The translations under genes and the position numbers were made by a program. Shown here one piece after another: positions 7,757 to 15,710 of a DNA stretch of 25,827 bases. The notes below the pieces were generated by a model. It made no database searches and had not been told where the DNA came from. It saw nothing but the letters and a program-made list of their open reading frames with translations. The stretch is from CAYQDB01 sp964416195 (GTDB lineage Bacteria > Zixibacteria > MSB-5A5 > GN15 > FEB-12), in the NCBI GenBank assembly GCA_964416195.1, contig CAYQDB010000027.1, forward strand, positions 1 through 25,827, written 5' to 3'. Every line of letters starts with the position of its first letter. The stretch's first letter is position 1.

Positions 7757-9325
7757 ATGTCATTTATGAAGCTATTTCTAGATAGAAACAAGACCCTCCT
7801 GCCTCGCGTCGACTCCATCTATCTGTGGACCCGGGTAATGACGCTGATTGGCATCGCCTGGTATGCCTTTGTGGAAGAGTATGCGCGATATGATCCTGAT
7901 CTCTTCCTTGCCATTCTGGGTACTTTCTCCCTGCATCTGATCATGTTCCTGGTTGCTATCAAGGGCAAGTTTGACATAAAGCTGGCCTATCTGTCAAGTA
8001 TTGTCTACGATATTATCCTTGTTCCCACGCTCGTGATGTACACGGGGGTGTTGCATTCTCCCTTTTACCTGTTGTTTTTTCTGACAATCTCAGTTTCCGC
8101 CTACGTTCTCAGATTCTCAGTGGCCATTCCGGTTATGTGTATTGTTGTCCTTTCGTACCTGGGAGCCATCCATCAGGACCTGACTCTGAGCAACCTGGGT
8201 GATATCTCTCTGCGCGTTGGGTTTCTCCTCGTTTTCTACCTTGCTCTCTCCTATGCCTCAGATTTCATGAGGCGTTCCGAGAAGCGGCTTCTGAAGCTAT
8301 TTGACACTCTAAACCGGCGAACCTCCGAGCTGGAGAAATCGCAGGCAGAGTTGGAAATGATTTATGAGAACTCGCGAATTCCAGCTTCGACTCTTGACAC
8401 CGACGGTGTGGTCAAAGGGGTTATGCGGATACTCAGCAGCCTTTTGCAATACCCCTACACTTCCATGATTCTTAAGGACCGCTCCGGGAATCTCTACTAC
8501 CGCGCTCGTATGATGCCCGGCCAGAAGAACTTCCATCCGAAGGCGATCGAGTCGGACAGAATGGAACTGGTCCGGAAAGTGTGCAACCATGGCGAAGCTA
8601 TTCGCGTTAAGGACATATCCGGTCGCGATGACTGCGAACCGCTCAGTGAGAAGGCCCGGTCGTTAATGCTGGTGCCCCTGATCTCGCACGGCCAGAGTTC
8701 AGGCGTCTTGATGGCTGAGTCCAACGATGTTGACCGGTTTACAGAACGAGATCTTCAGATGTTGTCCATTGTCGCCCGTTCCGCCGCCCTGGCTCTGGAG
8801 AATGCAGAATTGCACAAGAAGACCGAGGAACTTTCTGTTATCGATGAGCTGACAGAAGCTTACAACTATCGCTATTTTATTCAAAAGCTCCAGGAGGAAA
8901 AACGGCGAGCCATACGTTACCAGCTCCCGCTTTCGCTCATCATGGTGGATATTGACCGCTTCAAGAAGCTGAATGATACCTACGGCCACGAAAGTGGTAA
9001 CATTGTGCTGAAAGAGTTGTCGCGGATCATAAAAGGATGTATTCGCGACGTTGACATATTTGCGCGCTATGGCGGAGAGGAGTTTGTTGTTATCCTGCCT
9101 CAAACGCCGCAGCGTGAGGCCAGCGTTCTTGGGGAACGCATACGTGAGCAAGTGGAGAAGGCCAGCATTGATGTGGGGAAGGAAGAGAAGTTGAAAGTAA
9201 CTGTGTCAGTTGGCGTTACTTCGTTCCCGGAGAACGGAAAGTCGCAGGAAGAGCTTGTCTCAGTTGCAGACCAGGCTCTGTACCGAGCGAAAGGGGAAGG
9301 GAGAAACCTGGTCCGTGTTATCTAA
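7757..9325 (+). CDS. Membrane-bound diguanylate cyclase with GAF sensor (GGDEF)
   Basis: Makes cyclic di-GMP from two GTP. The 522 residues comprise about six membrane segments (24-170), a coiled coil (about 172-203), a GAF domain (about 205-350) and a GGDEF domain (about 358-522). The active site reads GGEEF at 439-443. The metal and substrate region VDIDRFKKLNDTYGHESGN (about 397-415) is intact. The inhibitory site RxxD is present as RDVD at 430-433, five residues before GGEEF, so product feedback is expected. The start may be ATG 7757 or ATG 7766; ribosome sites are weak for both. It lies 58 bases after cstA and 47 bases before the nagZ-like gene on the same strand, so co-transcription with the murein genes is possible. 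The signal sensed by the membrane and GAF parts is unknown. Confidence 0.9.
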   Translation: MSFMKLFLDRNKTLLPRVDSIYLWTRVMTLIGIAWYAFVEEYARYDPDLFLAILGTFSLHLIMFLVAIKGKFDIKLAYLSSIVYDIILVPTLVMYTGVLHSPFYLLFFLTISVSAYVLRFSVAIPVMCIVVLSYLGAIHQDLTLSNLGDISLRVGFLLVFYLALSYASDFMRRSEKRLLKLFDTLNRRTSELEKSQAELEMIYENSRIPASTLDTDGVVKGVMRILSSLLQYPYTSMILKDRSGNLYYRARMMPGQKNFHPKAIESDRMELVRKVCNHGEAIRVKDISGRDDCEPLSEKARSLMLVPLISHGQSSGVLMAESNDVDRFTERDLQMLSIVARSAALALENAELHKKTEELSVIDELTEAYNYRYFIQKLQEEKRRAIRYQLPLSLIMVDIDRFKKLNDTYGHESGNIVLKELSRIIKGCIRDVDIFARYGGEEFVVILPQTPQREASVLGERIREQVEKASIDVGKEEKLKVTVSVGVTSFPENGKSQEELVSVADQALYRAKGEGRNLVRVI

Positions 9326-9372
9326 TGGCGGTCTGAGGTAAGTATCGACACACTTGGAACAAAGGCAAAGAC

Positions 9373-10371
9373 ATGAGTAGAATGGAAGAGAAGATCGGTC
9401 AGTTTTTTATCGTCGGTTTCCCCGGCAGAGAACCTCCCAAACCGTTTCTTGAGTCCCTCGTAAACAAGCAGATAGGGGGAGTAATACTGTTTGGTGAAAA
9501 CTGCCGAACAGATGGGCAAACGAAGGACAACATAGAGGCCATAAGGTCTCAATACAGCGTGGTGACACCCTTCATTGCTATCGACCAGGAAGGAGGACGG
9601 GTTTGCCGTCTGAAAGGAGCTCCGGCGGAATACCGCGCCGCTTCCGAGTATGGTCAAAGCAACGAGCTTGAGCGATTCAAAGAAGACTACACCCGATCAG
9701 CGGTATTTATGGAATCGATCGGCATCAACGTCAATCTCGGACCGGTATGCGACATATTTCTTAATCCGGCCAATCGTTGTCTGGATGGCCGTTGTTTTGG
9801 TGCCACTCCTGAAGCCGTGGCTCCGTATGTGAAAGAAGCTGTGCGTATATCAAAGAAGGCCGGACTGCTCAGTTGTCTAAAGCACTTTCCGGGCCTGGGG
9901 GCAGCCGCGGTCGATCCGCATAAGCGGACGGCAACTGCCGATTATGATGAGCTTGTCTGGGAGCAGCAGGAGGGAATCCCCTTTGCCGAGGGCATCAAGG
10001 CAGGGGCTGATATGGTTATGACAACCCACTTAATACTGCCGAAGATCGATGATCAGATGGTTACCGGCTCGGCCAAAGTTGTTGCCGATATGATCAGGCA
10101 AAGGCTTGGTTTTGACGGACCGGTCATCACCGACGACCTGACGATGGCCGGAGCAGAACCTCTGGGGCCGATTGGAGAGCGTACTGTGGCGGCCTTTATG
10201 GCCGGCCATGACATATTGCTTTTTGGGCAGGACTACGGCGCAGCTAACAAAGCGTATGACTGTTTACTCAAGGCAGTCCAAAGGGGCGACATATCGACGG
10301 AGCGTATCGAGCTTTCACTGGGGCGCATCGCCGGCATCAAGTTCAAACTGGACAGTACGGTATTGCGCTGA
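9373..10371 (+). CDS. nagZ: Glycoside hydrolase family 3, NagZ-like beta-N-acetylglucosaminidase
   Basis: NagZ removes GlcNAc from 1,6-anhydroMurNAc-containing muropeptides in the cytoplasm during murein recycling. The 332 residues and lack of a signal peptide fit the single-domain bacterial form. Family marks are the QFFIVGF start, IDQEGGRV (70-77), KHFPGLG (170-176), the Asp-His dyad as DPH (181-183), and ITDDLTM, whose first Asp (254) is the expected nucleophile. Two positions differ from the usual KHFPGHG...DSH loop: the second His is Leu 175 and the Ser is Pro 182. The dyad itself is intact, so activity is likely, perhaps with shifted specificity. anmK follows after 12 bases, which supports the recycling role. 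Confidence 0.85.
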   Translation: MSRMEEKIGQFFIVGFPGREPPKPFLESLVNKQIGGVILFGENCRTDGQTKDNIEAIRSQYSVVTPFIAIDQEGGRVCRLKGAPAEYRAASEYGQSNELERFKEDYTRSAVFMESIGINVNLGPVCDIFLNPANRCLDGRCFGATPEAVAPYVKEAVRISKKAGLLSCLKHFPGLGAAAVDPHKRTATADYDELVWEQQEGIPFAEGIKAGADMVMTTHLILPKIDDQMVTGSAKVVADMIRQRLGFDGPVITDDLTMAGAEPLGPIGERTVAAFMAGHDILLFGQDYGAANKAYDCLLKAVQRGDISTERIELSLGRIAGIKFKLDSTVLR

Positions 10372-10383
10372 TTTCTTTAGACT

Positions 10384-11595
10384 ATGTCTCTGAAGAGTAT
10401 GTTGACAGAGAGAGCCCTGGTTGTGCTCGGCCTCAATTCGGGCACATCAGCCGACGGCCTCGACATGGCTGCAGTGCGAATCTCCCGTCCAAAACGAGGT
10501 GTCGCCATCAAATATCTGGCTGGCTGCGCAAAACCGTACCCGGTTGAATTGCATGACCTAATCTTAAAGGTGGCCGATTCGAGTAAAATTGATCTCGACA
10601 TGGTTATTTATCTTGACAGCCTGCTTGGTCAGTTTTTCGGCCGTGCTGCTTCCGCTTACATAAAGAGACTGGCCAAAAACAACATACGTGTGGATGTCAT
10701 AGCCTCCCACGGTCAGACTGTACGTCACCTGCCTAACGAAGTGCAATTCGGCCGCTTCTCGGTCAACGGCACGATGCAGCTCGGCTCGCCTGATCATATT
10801 GCCGCAGCTACCGGAAAGATGGTGATGGCTGACTTTCGACAGGCAGATATCGCCGCGGGTAACGAGGGAGCGCCAATCACGGCAGCCGCCATGCAACGGC
10901 TTTTTGCAACTCCGGCGAACTCACGACTGATTGTCAACATTGGTGGTATGGCCAACTACTTCTATTTCCCTGCGGAAAAATCAAGCCTGGGACCGAGTGC
11001 GGCTGACTGCGGTCCCGGTAACAGTCTGAGCGATATCCTCTCTGAGCGACTGTACGGAGAGAGGTTTGATCGCCGGGGGGTGCGGGCATCCCGAGGAAAG
11101 GCATCTCAGAGGCTGCTGACGCTACTTCTGGCTAATCCGTTCTTCTCGGGTAACACTGTCTCCAGTGGCAGAGAGGACTTTGGCGGGTATATGGCACAGG
11201 AGATGCTTAATTTCGGCCAACAGTTTGATATGGCAGGAGAGGATATGCTGGCCACAGCGGTGGAGCTGTCGGTTACAGCGATAGCTATGAAAATCCAGCC
11301 ACTGCTGCACCGAGATGGAAATCTCTTGAAATTGTATTTGACCGGTGGCGGTAGAAAGAACAACTTCCTGGTGAACAGGCTCCGACAGCAGCTACCAGAG
11401 ATAGAGATTCATCGGGCTGACGAGTTGGGCATCAACGGCGATTTTATCGAAGCTACCGCTTACGCCGTTATGGGTGAAGCCTGCCTTCGTTCTGAGCCCT
11501 TGATCGTGCCGGGGGAGAGCAGGAAAGGCCCTGCTAGTGTAGCTTTGCCTGTTCTGGGAAGGATTATACAACCACCTGTCAATCGGAAACGATGA
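10384..11595 (+). CDS. anmK: Anhydro-N-acetylmuramic acid kinase AnmK
   Basis: AnmK opens the anhydro ring of 1,6-anhydroMurNAc and phosphorylates it with ATP to give MurNAc-6-phosphate. The 403 residues carry the family signatures: LGLNSGTSADGLD near the start (phosphate-binding loop and conserved Asp), ASHGQTVRHLP, ADFRQADIAAGNEGAPI, NIGGMANYF, DCGPGNSL and the late nucleotide-binding TGGGRKNNFL. Some members are shorter (about 370 residues), and the extra length here is mainly at the two ends. The gene starts 12 bases after nagZ and its TGA overlaps the ATG of the next gene as ATGA, so the three genes look translationally coupled. No strong ribosome site precedes ATG 10384; ATG 10399 is an alternative. 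Confidence 0.93.
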   Translation: MSLKSMLTERALVVLGLNSGTSADGLDMAAVRISRPKRGVAIKYLAGCAKPYPVELHDLILKVADSSKIDLDMVIYLDSLLGQFFGRAASAYIKRLAKNNIRVDVIASHGQTVRHLPNEVQFGRFSVNGTMQLGSPDHIAAATGKMVMADFRQADIAAGNEGAPITAAAMQRLFATPANSRLIVNIGGMANYFYFPAEKSSLGPSAADCGPGNSLSDILSERLYGERFDRRGVRASRGKASQRLLTLLLANPFFSGNTVSSGREDFGGYMAQEMLNFGQQFDMAGEDMLATAVELSVTAIAMKIQPLLHRDGNLLKLYLTGGGRKNNFLVNRLRQQLPEIEIHRADELGINGDFIEATAYAVMGEACLRSEPLIVPGESRKGPASVALPVLGRIIQPPVNRKR

Positions 11596-12881
11596 GCAGA
11601 GAAGAACAGACACGTCCTCGTCTCAAATCGATGGTACGGTTTGCTGCCCGTATCGGGACCGGCCTGTGCCTTGTGGCTCTTGTCTGGAGCTGTGCAACAG
11701 TGCCCGGTCTGAAGGAGGAAAAGCCCGGGTCCTGCATCAGAATCCCCTTCGTGCGCGTGCTGCTGGAAGGGAATGCCGATCGGGTGACCCTTTCCTGCCC
11801 TCATTCTTTTGCCATCGAATGCCTTGCTCAAGGAGAGCAAAATGTTTACTACTCTTCACAACCGGTGAAGGTGAGGAATAGGACCTTCAAGCTCACCGTT
11901 GAGAGTCACAACGGAGCTGTCATTCAGGACCTCGTTGACGAAGTCAACATCATTCCACGGGGGACAGACAATAGGATACAGGTAAATGACAAGAAATATC
12001 GTGGGATTATCAAAGTGCTTCCCCTTGGACAGAACATCCAGTTAATAAATATTGTTTACATGGAGGACTACCTGCGCGGGGTGGTACCACCTGAGATCGG
12101 GAGGCGATCCGATGGGGAAATCGAGGCCGTCAAGGCGCAGGCCGTAGCCGCGCGCACGTATGCCATGGCGCACCTGAAGCAATATAAGGGGGAATCTTAC
12201 GATATGAAATCGAGTATCATAGACCAGGTGTACGAAGGTGTCGGCGTAGAAAACAAGCTGGTGAATCGCGCTATAGATGTTACTGCCGGGTATATCATAA
12301 CATACCATGACGAGCTCATCGATGCCTACTACCATTCGACCTGTGGTGGGATGACGGATAACATCTCCGATGTGTGGGATCGTAAGGAAATCCCATATCT
12401 CAAGGCTGTGAACGATGGCGCCGCCTGCTCCTGGTCAAAATACTACCGGTGGCAAGAGGTCTTCACCGAGCATCAGCTCCGAGGTCGGGTGGAGCAGTAT
12501 CTCGCCAGTGACCGTGGCCGGGATCTGCGGATAGGGCAGATACGGGATGTAACGATTGCAGAACGCACACCCGGCGGCCGGGTAGCCCGGCTTCTGATCC
12601 ACACCGATACTGAGGTCTATAAGTTTCTGAAAGACCGTATCCGTTGGGTTATCGGGCGCACCTCCAACCCGGACCTGATTCTGCCTTCAGACCGTTTCGA
12701 TGTCGTTATCGACCGTAACCCAGGGGGGAACATCGAGAGGATCACGTTTAAGGGAAGTGGCTATGGCCACGGTGTTGGCATGTGCCAGTGTGGCGCGATT
12801 AGTCTATCGCGCACAGGTTGGTCATTCGACAGGATTTTGAAACACTACTACACCGGCGTTGAGGTGAAGAAGTTGTATTGA
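11592..12881 (+). CDS. SpoIID/LytB-domain protein, probable lipoprotein glycan-strand lytic enzyme
   Basis: SpoIID-type proteins bind and cut peptidoglycan glycan strands that lack stem peptides, leaving anhydroMurNAc ends. The 429 residues begin with a hydrophobic segment ending in VWSC (Cys 34), a plausible though imperfect lipobox. The SpoIID domain follows: MEDYLRGVVPPEIG (157-170) with the conserved Glu 158 proposed as catalytic, EAVKAQAVAARTYA (178-191), DQVYEGV, YYHSTCGGMTD (246-256) and the C-terminal GSGYGHGVGMCQCGA (388-402) with ILKHYYTGVEV. All key segments are present. The start overlaps the end of anmK by 4 bases. A protein that produces anhydroMurNAc ends next to NagZ and AnmK makes functional sense. 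The alternative role is that of an amidase enhancer (LytB). Confidence 0.88.
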   Translation: MSREEQTRPRLKSMVRFAARIGTGLCLVALVWSCATVPGLKEEKPGSCIRIPFVRVLLEGNADRVTLSCPHSFAIECLAQGEQNVYYSSQPVKVRNRTFKLTVESHNGAVIQDLVDEVNIIPRGTDNRIQVNDKKYRGIIKVLPLGQNIQLINIVYMEDYLRGVVPPEIGRRSDGEIEAVKAQAVAARTYAMAHLKQYKGESYDMKSSIIDQVYEGVGVENKLVNRAIDVTAGYIITYHDELIDAYYHSTCGGMTDNISDVWDRKEIPYLKAVNDGAACSWSKYYRWQEVFTEHQLRGRVEQYLASDRGRDLRIGQIRDVTIAERTPGGRVARLLIHTDTEVYKFLKDRIRWVIGRTSNPDLILPSDRFDVVIDRNPGGNIERITFKGSGYGHGVGMCQCGAISLSRTGWSFDRILKHYYTGVEVKKLY

Positions 12882-13218
12882 TGCGGGTCAATTTCATGAG
12901 GACGGGGCAGATGTGAAGAGGTTGTCCCAAAAGGTGTCTATTCCTGCTTGCGTAGAGCGGGGGCTTGTCTCCCGCTATTTGAAGGCGGACGTAAAGCCCG
13001 CCGCTACGCGGAGTTGGCGAGCTATGACTTCACCTGGTGTGAGTACGTGAATGTTAGGATCAAACTTATGGAACACCTCTGGACATCTGCCGATCACAAG
13101 AGGATGTCTCGTAAGTAATGGGGTGTATACACAAGCTGTATGGAGTGTCGTGAATCGTGTTTCAAATCCGCCAGAGGCTGATGAAAAACCCGACCTATCA
13201 GGCTGAGTAGCGCAGTTT
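12882..13218. other. Intergenic region filled largely by repeat copy A
   Basis: No gene. The element at 12906-13091 takes up more than half. The remainder (13092-13218) has a 10-base palindrome GTGTATACAC at 13123-13132, which could be an operator for the OmpA gene, but nothing else I can support. Confidence 0.5.
12906..13091 (-). repeat. MITE-like element, copy A (inverted relative to B and C)
   Basis: This 186-base non-coding element has terminal inverted repeats. The left end reads GGCAGATG then AGAGGTTGTCC; the reverse complement of the right end reads GGCAGATGTCCAGAGG. On the reverse strand it contains the same ordered core as copies B and C: AAGTTTGATCCTAACATTCA, then hairpin CCGC-GTA-GCGG, hairpin GGCGGGC-TTTAC-GTCCGCC, and hairpin AGCGGG-AGACAAGCC-CCCGCT. 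The motif continues outside the end as CGATCACAAG. It has no open reading frame of its own and no transposase, so if mobile it must be moved by a protein encoded elsewhere. Confidence 0.88.
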
Positions 13219-14664
13219 ATGCCACGTGTTATTATTATAGTCGCAAGCATTGTCTTGGCATCCACCACTGGTGCGCACGACTACAAATATGCCCTTGGTC
13301 TCAGGGGAGCAATGGCAACCCTGACGGGCGGCGAACCCGACTCTGCCAAGTTTACCTTCCGGGCAGGATATGGCGCCGGGTTCTCGTATCGCTTCAAAGA
13401 CCGATGGTTGCTCGACCTTGATCTCTCTGCATACAAGTTGTACAATGACACCACTGCGGGCTCAAGTTTCCGCCTCGGTGGAGACCATGCCGACGCAACG
13501 TCGGCGTGGAAAGCTACCAGAATCGGCGTTCTGGCAAACCGCTTCCTCTTTTGTCCAGACAATGCGCTGAACATGAGTTTTGGGTTTGGGGGAGGGTTGA
13601 TGATTTGGAAGTACATCGACCCAGTCAACGAGAGCGCTCTAAAAGTGCAGGGTGCGCGCAATGAGACAGTCGATTTTTCGGCCACAGAGATATTTGTGAC
13701 TGCGGCTGCCGGCGTTGAAGCGCGGCTCTCGCGCCACCTGTTGATGAAATGGGAACTTCGCACTGATTATCTTACAACTGCCGGCGCTGAGTTTGGGTCC
13801 GGCGTCAATTCTGCTCGACCCCGCTGGCTGGTAGGGTCCTCGGTGGGTCTCAGCTTTTCTTTTGGTCAGGTCGACTCTCGGCAGCGATGGATGTCGGAAG
13901 AATCGTGGGAATCGACAGCAGCCCAGGAGCTCAAACCAGTCACGGTCACCAGTGACAGCGACAGGCCACAGGGTGTCGTCGGTGTTCATCCTAACAACCG
14001 ACAGGAAGTTGTTGCCGATCGGTGGGGACAGGTTGCCGACTCAGATGGCGATGGAGTGAGAGATAGTCGTGATGACTGCCCCGATACGGATCACCGGGCC
14101 CGTGGGAAGGTTGACATATTCGGCTGCCCTGTCGACTCCGATTTCGATGGGATCTCCGACTACCTTGATAGATGCCCGTTTAGCCCGATCGGAGCACAGG
14201 TCGATACCAGCGGTTGCCCGCTTGACTCCGATGCCGACGGTGTCCCTGACGGCCTGGATGATTGCCCCAATACCTTGTATGGTGTGGAAGTCGACCGCTA
14301 TGGATGCATTGATCTTTCCATTCTCTCCAAGCCGCTGGTGCTCCATATCGACTACGCACCCGGATCGTTTGAGGTGGATCCGGCTAACAGAGAGACGATC
14401 AAGGAGTTGGCACGGATACTAAGGTTTATTCCCGATATCAAGCTGGAAATAAATGGGTATACCGATAACATAGGCAAGCCCCGGGCCAACAAACTCCTCT
14501 CGGAAAAGAGGGCGCGGCGGGTACGTGATTATTTAGTTGTCCAGAACATCGCCGAAGATCGCATCAAGGTCTTTGGGCGAGGAGAAAGCAGCTTCGTGGT
14601 CTCCAACCAGACGGCCGAAGGGAGAGCAAAAAACCGCCGGGTTGAGATCACTTTCTACCGGTAG
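13219..14664 (+). CDS. Outer-membrane protein: beta-barrel, TSP type-3 repeats, OmpA C-terminal domain
   Basis: This 481-residue envelope protein has a signal peptide at 1-19 (MPRVIIIVASIVLASTTGA). Residues about 23-216 have alternating hydrophobic strands typical of a small outer-membrane barrel, ending LSFSFGQ. Residues about 272-364 hold three Asp-rich calcium-binding repeats of the thrombospondin type-3 kind (DSDGDGVRD, DSDFDGISD, DSDADGVPD), each with a DxCP and a GCP/GCI cysteine pair. Residues about 370-481 form the OmpA peptidoglycan-binding domain, with GYTDNIG (413-419; Asp 416) and LSEKRARRV (427-435; Arg 431), the residues that hold diaminopimelate. It therefore probably ties the outer membrane to the cell wall. 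No good ribosome site is seen at ATG 13219. The 2H phosphoesterase gene begins 14 bases after its stop. Confidence 0.9.
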   Translation: MPRVIIIVASIVLASTTGAHDYKYALGLRGAMATLTGGEPDSAKFTFRAGYGAGFSYRFKDRWLLDLDLSAYKLYNDTTAGSSFRLGGDHADATSAWKATRIGVLANRFLFCPDNALNMSFGFGGGLMIWKYIDPVNESALKVQGARNETVDFSATEIFVTAAAGVEARLSRHLLMKWELRTDYLTTAGAEFGSGVNSARPRWLVGSSVGLSFSFGQVDSRQRWMSEESWESTAAQELKPVTVTSDSDRPQGVVGVHPNNRQEVVADRWGQVADSDGDGVRDSRDDCPDTDHRARGKVDIFGCPVDSDFDGISDYLDRCPFSPIGAQVDTSGCPLDSDADGVPDGLDDCPNTLYGVEVDRYGCIDLSILSKPLVLHIDYAPGSFEVDPANRETIKELARILRFIPDIKLEINGYTDNIGKPRANKLLSEKRARRVRDYLVVQNIAEDRIKVFGRGESSFVVSNQTAEGRAKNRRVEITFYR

Positions 14665-14678
14665 CCGGAGGACCTGAC

Positions 14679-15254
14679 GTGGCGCCATATTACAACTACC
14701 TTCTTCACAGCCTGGAGGAACGGCGGCAAAATCGCTACGCCATCGTCATTTTCTTGCCGCCGCATCTGGATGAGATAATTGCTCCCTTGAGAAAGAAATA
14801 TGACCCTATCTATAACCTGGTTGCCGCCCACCTCACGCTCGTTTTCCCCTTTGAATCGGGCAGATCCCTCGACGAACTGGTCAGGGTGATAAAGGCCGAA
14901 ACTGATCGGCAGGTTTCGACACTGATTGAGCTGGAGTCAATCGGCGACTATTATCCTCGGTTCCCTGTCATTTACTGGAAGGTCAAACCGAACAACGACT
15001 TGAACAGTTTATACTATCGCCTTTACTCATGCCTCGGTCTGCCTGTGCCCTATAAAGAGTATCAGCCTCATATCACGGTTGCTCGCGAGATATCTCATCA
15101 CCGTGTCATGCTTGTCAAAGACAATATCGCTTCATACCTGCCTGGAGAAGAATTCTTCGCTCAGAGAGTCGACCTGATAACCCCGATGATGGGCAACAAA
15201 TGGGTGTCGGTGAGGACCTTTCCTCTGGCTGGACTTGAGCTCTCTTCTCCTTGA
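14679..15254 (+). CDS. 2H phosphoesterase / 2'-5' RNA ligase-like (LigT family)
   Basis: LigT-like 2H proteins open or close 2'-5' or cyclic phosphodiester bonds, usually in RNA. The 191 residues contain the two family motifs HxTx: HLTL at 51-54 and HITV at 131-134, spaced as expected for the two-lobed fold. The start is a GTG at 14679 with a strong GGAGG (14667-14671) 7 bases upstream, better evidence than any in-frame ATG. The gene begins only 14 bases after the OmpA-type gene, so the two are probably one transcript although no functional link is obvious. The true substrate in this family is often unknown. Confidence 0.82.
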   Translation: MAPYYNYLLHSLEERRQNRYAIVIFLPPHLDEIIAPLRKKYDPIYNLVAAHLTLVFPFESGRSLDELVRVIKAETDRQVSTLIELESIGDYYPRFPVIYWKVKPNNDLNSLYYRLYSCLGLPVPYKEYQPHITVAREISHHRVMLVKDNIASYLPGEEFFAQRVDLITPMMGNKWVSVRTFPLAGLELSSP

Positions 15255-15314
15255 TAACCAAGAAGAAAACGGTTCATAGAGGATTTCCCGAAGAGGCCGT
15301 ATCGGCATTGTATG

Positions 15315-15355
15315 AGTTTCTAATTATCATACGATATTGATGGTCAGGTCTCTCC
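15315..15355 (+). repeat. Second repeat module, copy 1
   Basis: This module shares the blocks AGTTTCTAAT, CATACGA, TTG and CAGGTCTCTCC, in the same order and at similar spacing, with 21301-21343. It ends directly against the core of repeat copy B, so the two repeat types have been joined here, or this is a variant outer end of copy B. Confidence 0.65.
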
Positions 15356-15357
15356 CC

Positions 15358-15532
15358 GAGGTTGTGCCATAAGTTTGATCCTAACATTCATGTGCTCAAA
15401 CCAGGTGAAGTCACGGCTCGCCAACTCCGCTTAGCGGCGGGCTTTATGTCCGCCGGTGGCGTCGCCACGTTTAGGCGAGAGACAAGCCCCCGCACTACGC
15501 GAGTAGGAATGGACACCTTTTGAGACGACCTC
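15358..15532 (+). repeat. MITE-like element, copy B (diverged)
   Basis: This is the same core as copies A and C: AAGTTTGATCCTAACATTCA at 15371-15390, then the CCGC-TTA-GCGG and GGCGGGC-TTTAT-GTCCGCC hairpins and AGACAAGCCCCCGC. It differs in three ways. The outer ends are CAGGTCT-type instead of CAGATGT-type. A 15-base insertion adds a small palindrome GTGGCG-T-CGCCAC. The third hairpin has lost two pairs (GGCGAG against CCCGCA). It looks like the oldest or most decayed copy. Confidence 0.85.
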
Positions 15533-15709
15533 CACCCAGACCTGCCCTTGTATCTTATCCTGTACTATTTCTTTCATCACAACTATGAAGATGGTATAAA
15601 TCAGGCTTTTTTTCGCCTTCCAGCAACACCATCAAGCTGGTGGCAAAAAAAGGGAATAAAACTCACCCAAGAGGAAAAACTCCTTGCCAATCATTTTAAA
15701 AAGGGGTAG
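15524..15709 (+). pseudogene. Possible C-terminal remnant of an unidentified gene
   Basis: A frame open from just after the TGA at 15521 to the TAG at 15707 reads like protein: a hydrophobic aromatic stretch LPLYLILYYFFHHNYEDG and then a charged tail ending EEKLLANHFKKG. There is no ATG or GTG start (only a TTG at 15548), and the frame begins inside the right end of repeat copy B, as if the rest of the gene had been removed or replaced at the repeat. I do not recognise the family. It ends one base before the glycosyltransferase ATG. It could equally be a chance frame. Confidence 0.25.
15606..15652. repeat. Imperfect hairpin with T-run and A-run arms
   Basis: The left arm CTTTTTTT-GCC-CCAGC pairs with the right arm GCTGG-GGC-AAAAAAAG around an 11-base loop, about 16 pairs in all. 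The T run precedes and the A run follows the GC stem on both strands, the reverse of a normal intrinsic terminator, so it is not called as one. Confidence 0.5.
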
Positions 15710-15710
15710 T

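Larger units (their letters stand above)
15255..15710. other. Intergenic region with repeat copy B, a coding remnant and a hairpin
   Basis: No intact gene lies in these 456 bases. In order they hold a repeat module (15315-15355), repeat copy B (15358-15532), a stop-free frame that may be a gene remnant (15524-15709) and a T-rich/A-rich hairpin (15606-15652). The composition turns AT-rich towards the glycosyltransferase gene. Confidence 0.6.

Noticed and set aside
13123..13132. Palindrome GTGTATACAC as a regulator binding site
   Set aside because: A single 10-base palindrome without a second copy or a nearby regulator gene is too weak for a feature.
12975..13268. Reverse-strand frame across repeat copy A and the forward frame 20210-20494 across copy C
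   Set aside because: Both are simply the repeat read as protein; the frame is not kept in copy B.
15606..15652. Intrinsic terminator
   Set aside because: The T run precedes the stem and the A run follows it on both strands, so no U-tract follows the hairpin.
15684..15710. TTG at 15684 as start of the glycosyltransferase
   Set aside because: It adds nine residues outside the conserved start and lacks a ribosome site, while ATG 15711 has one.
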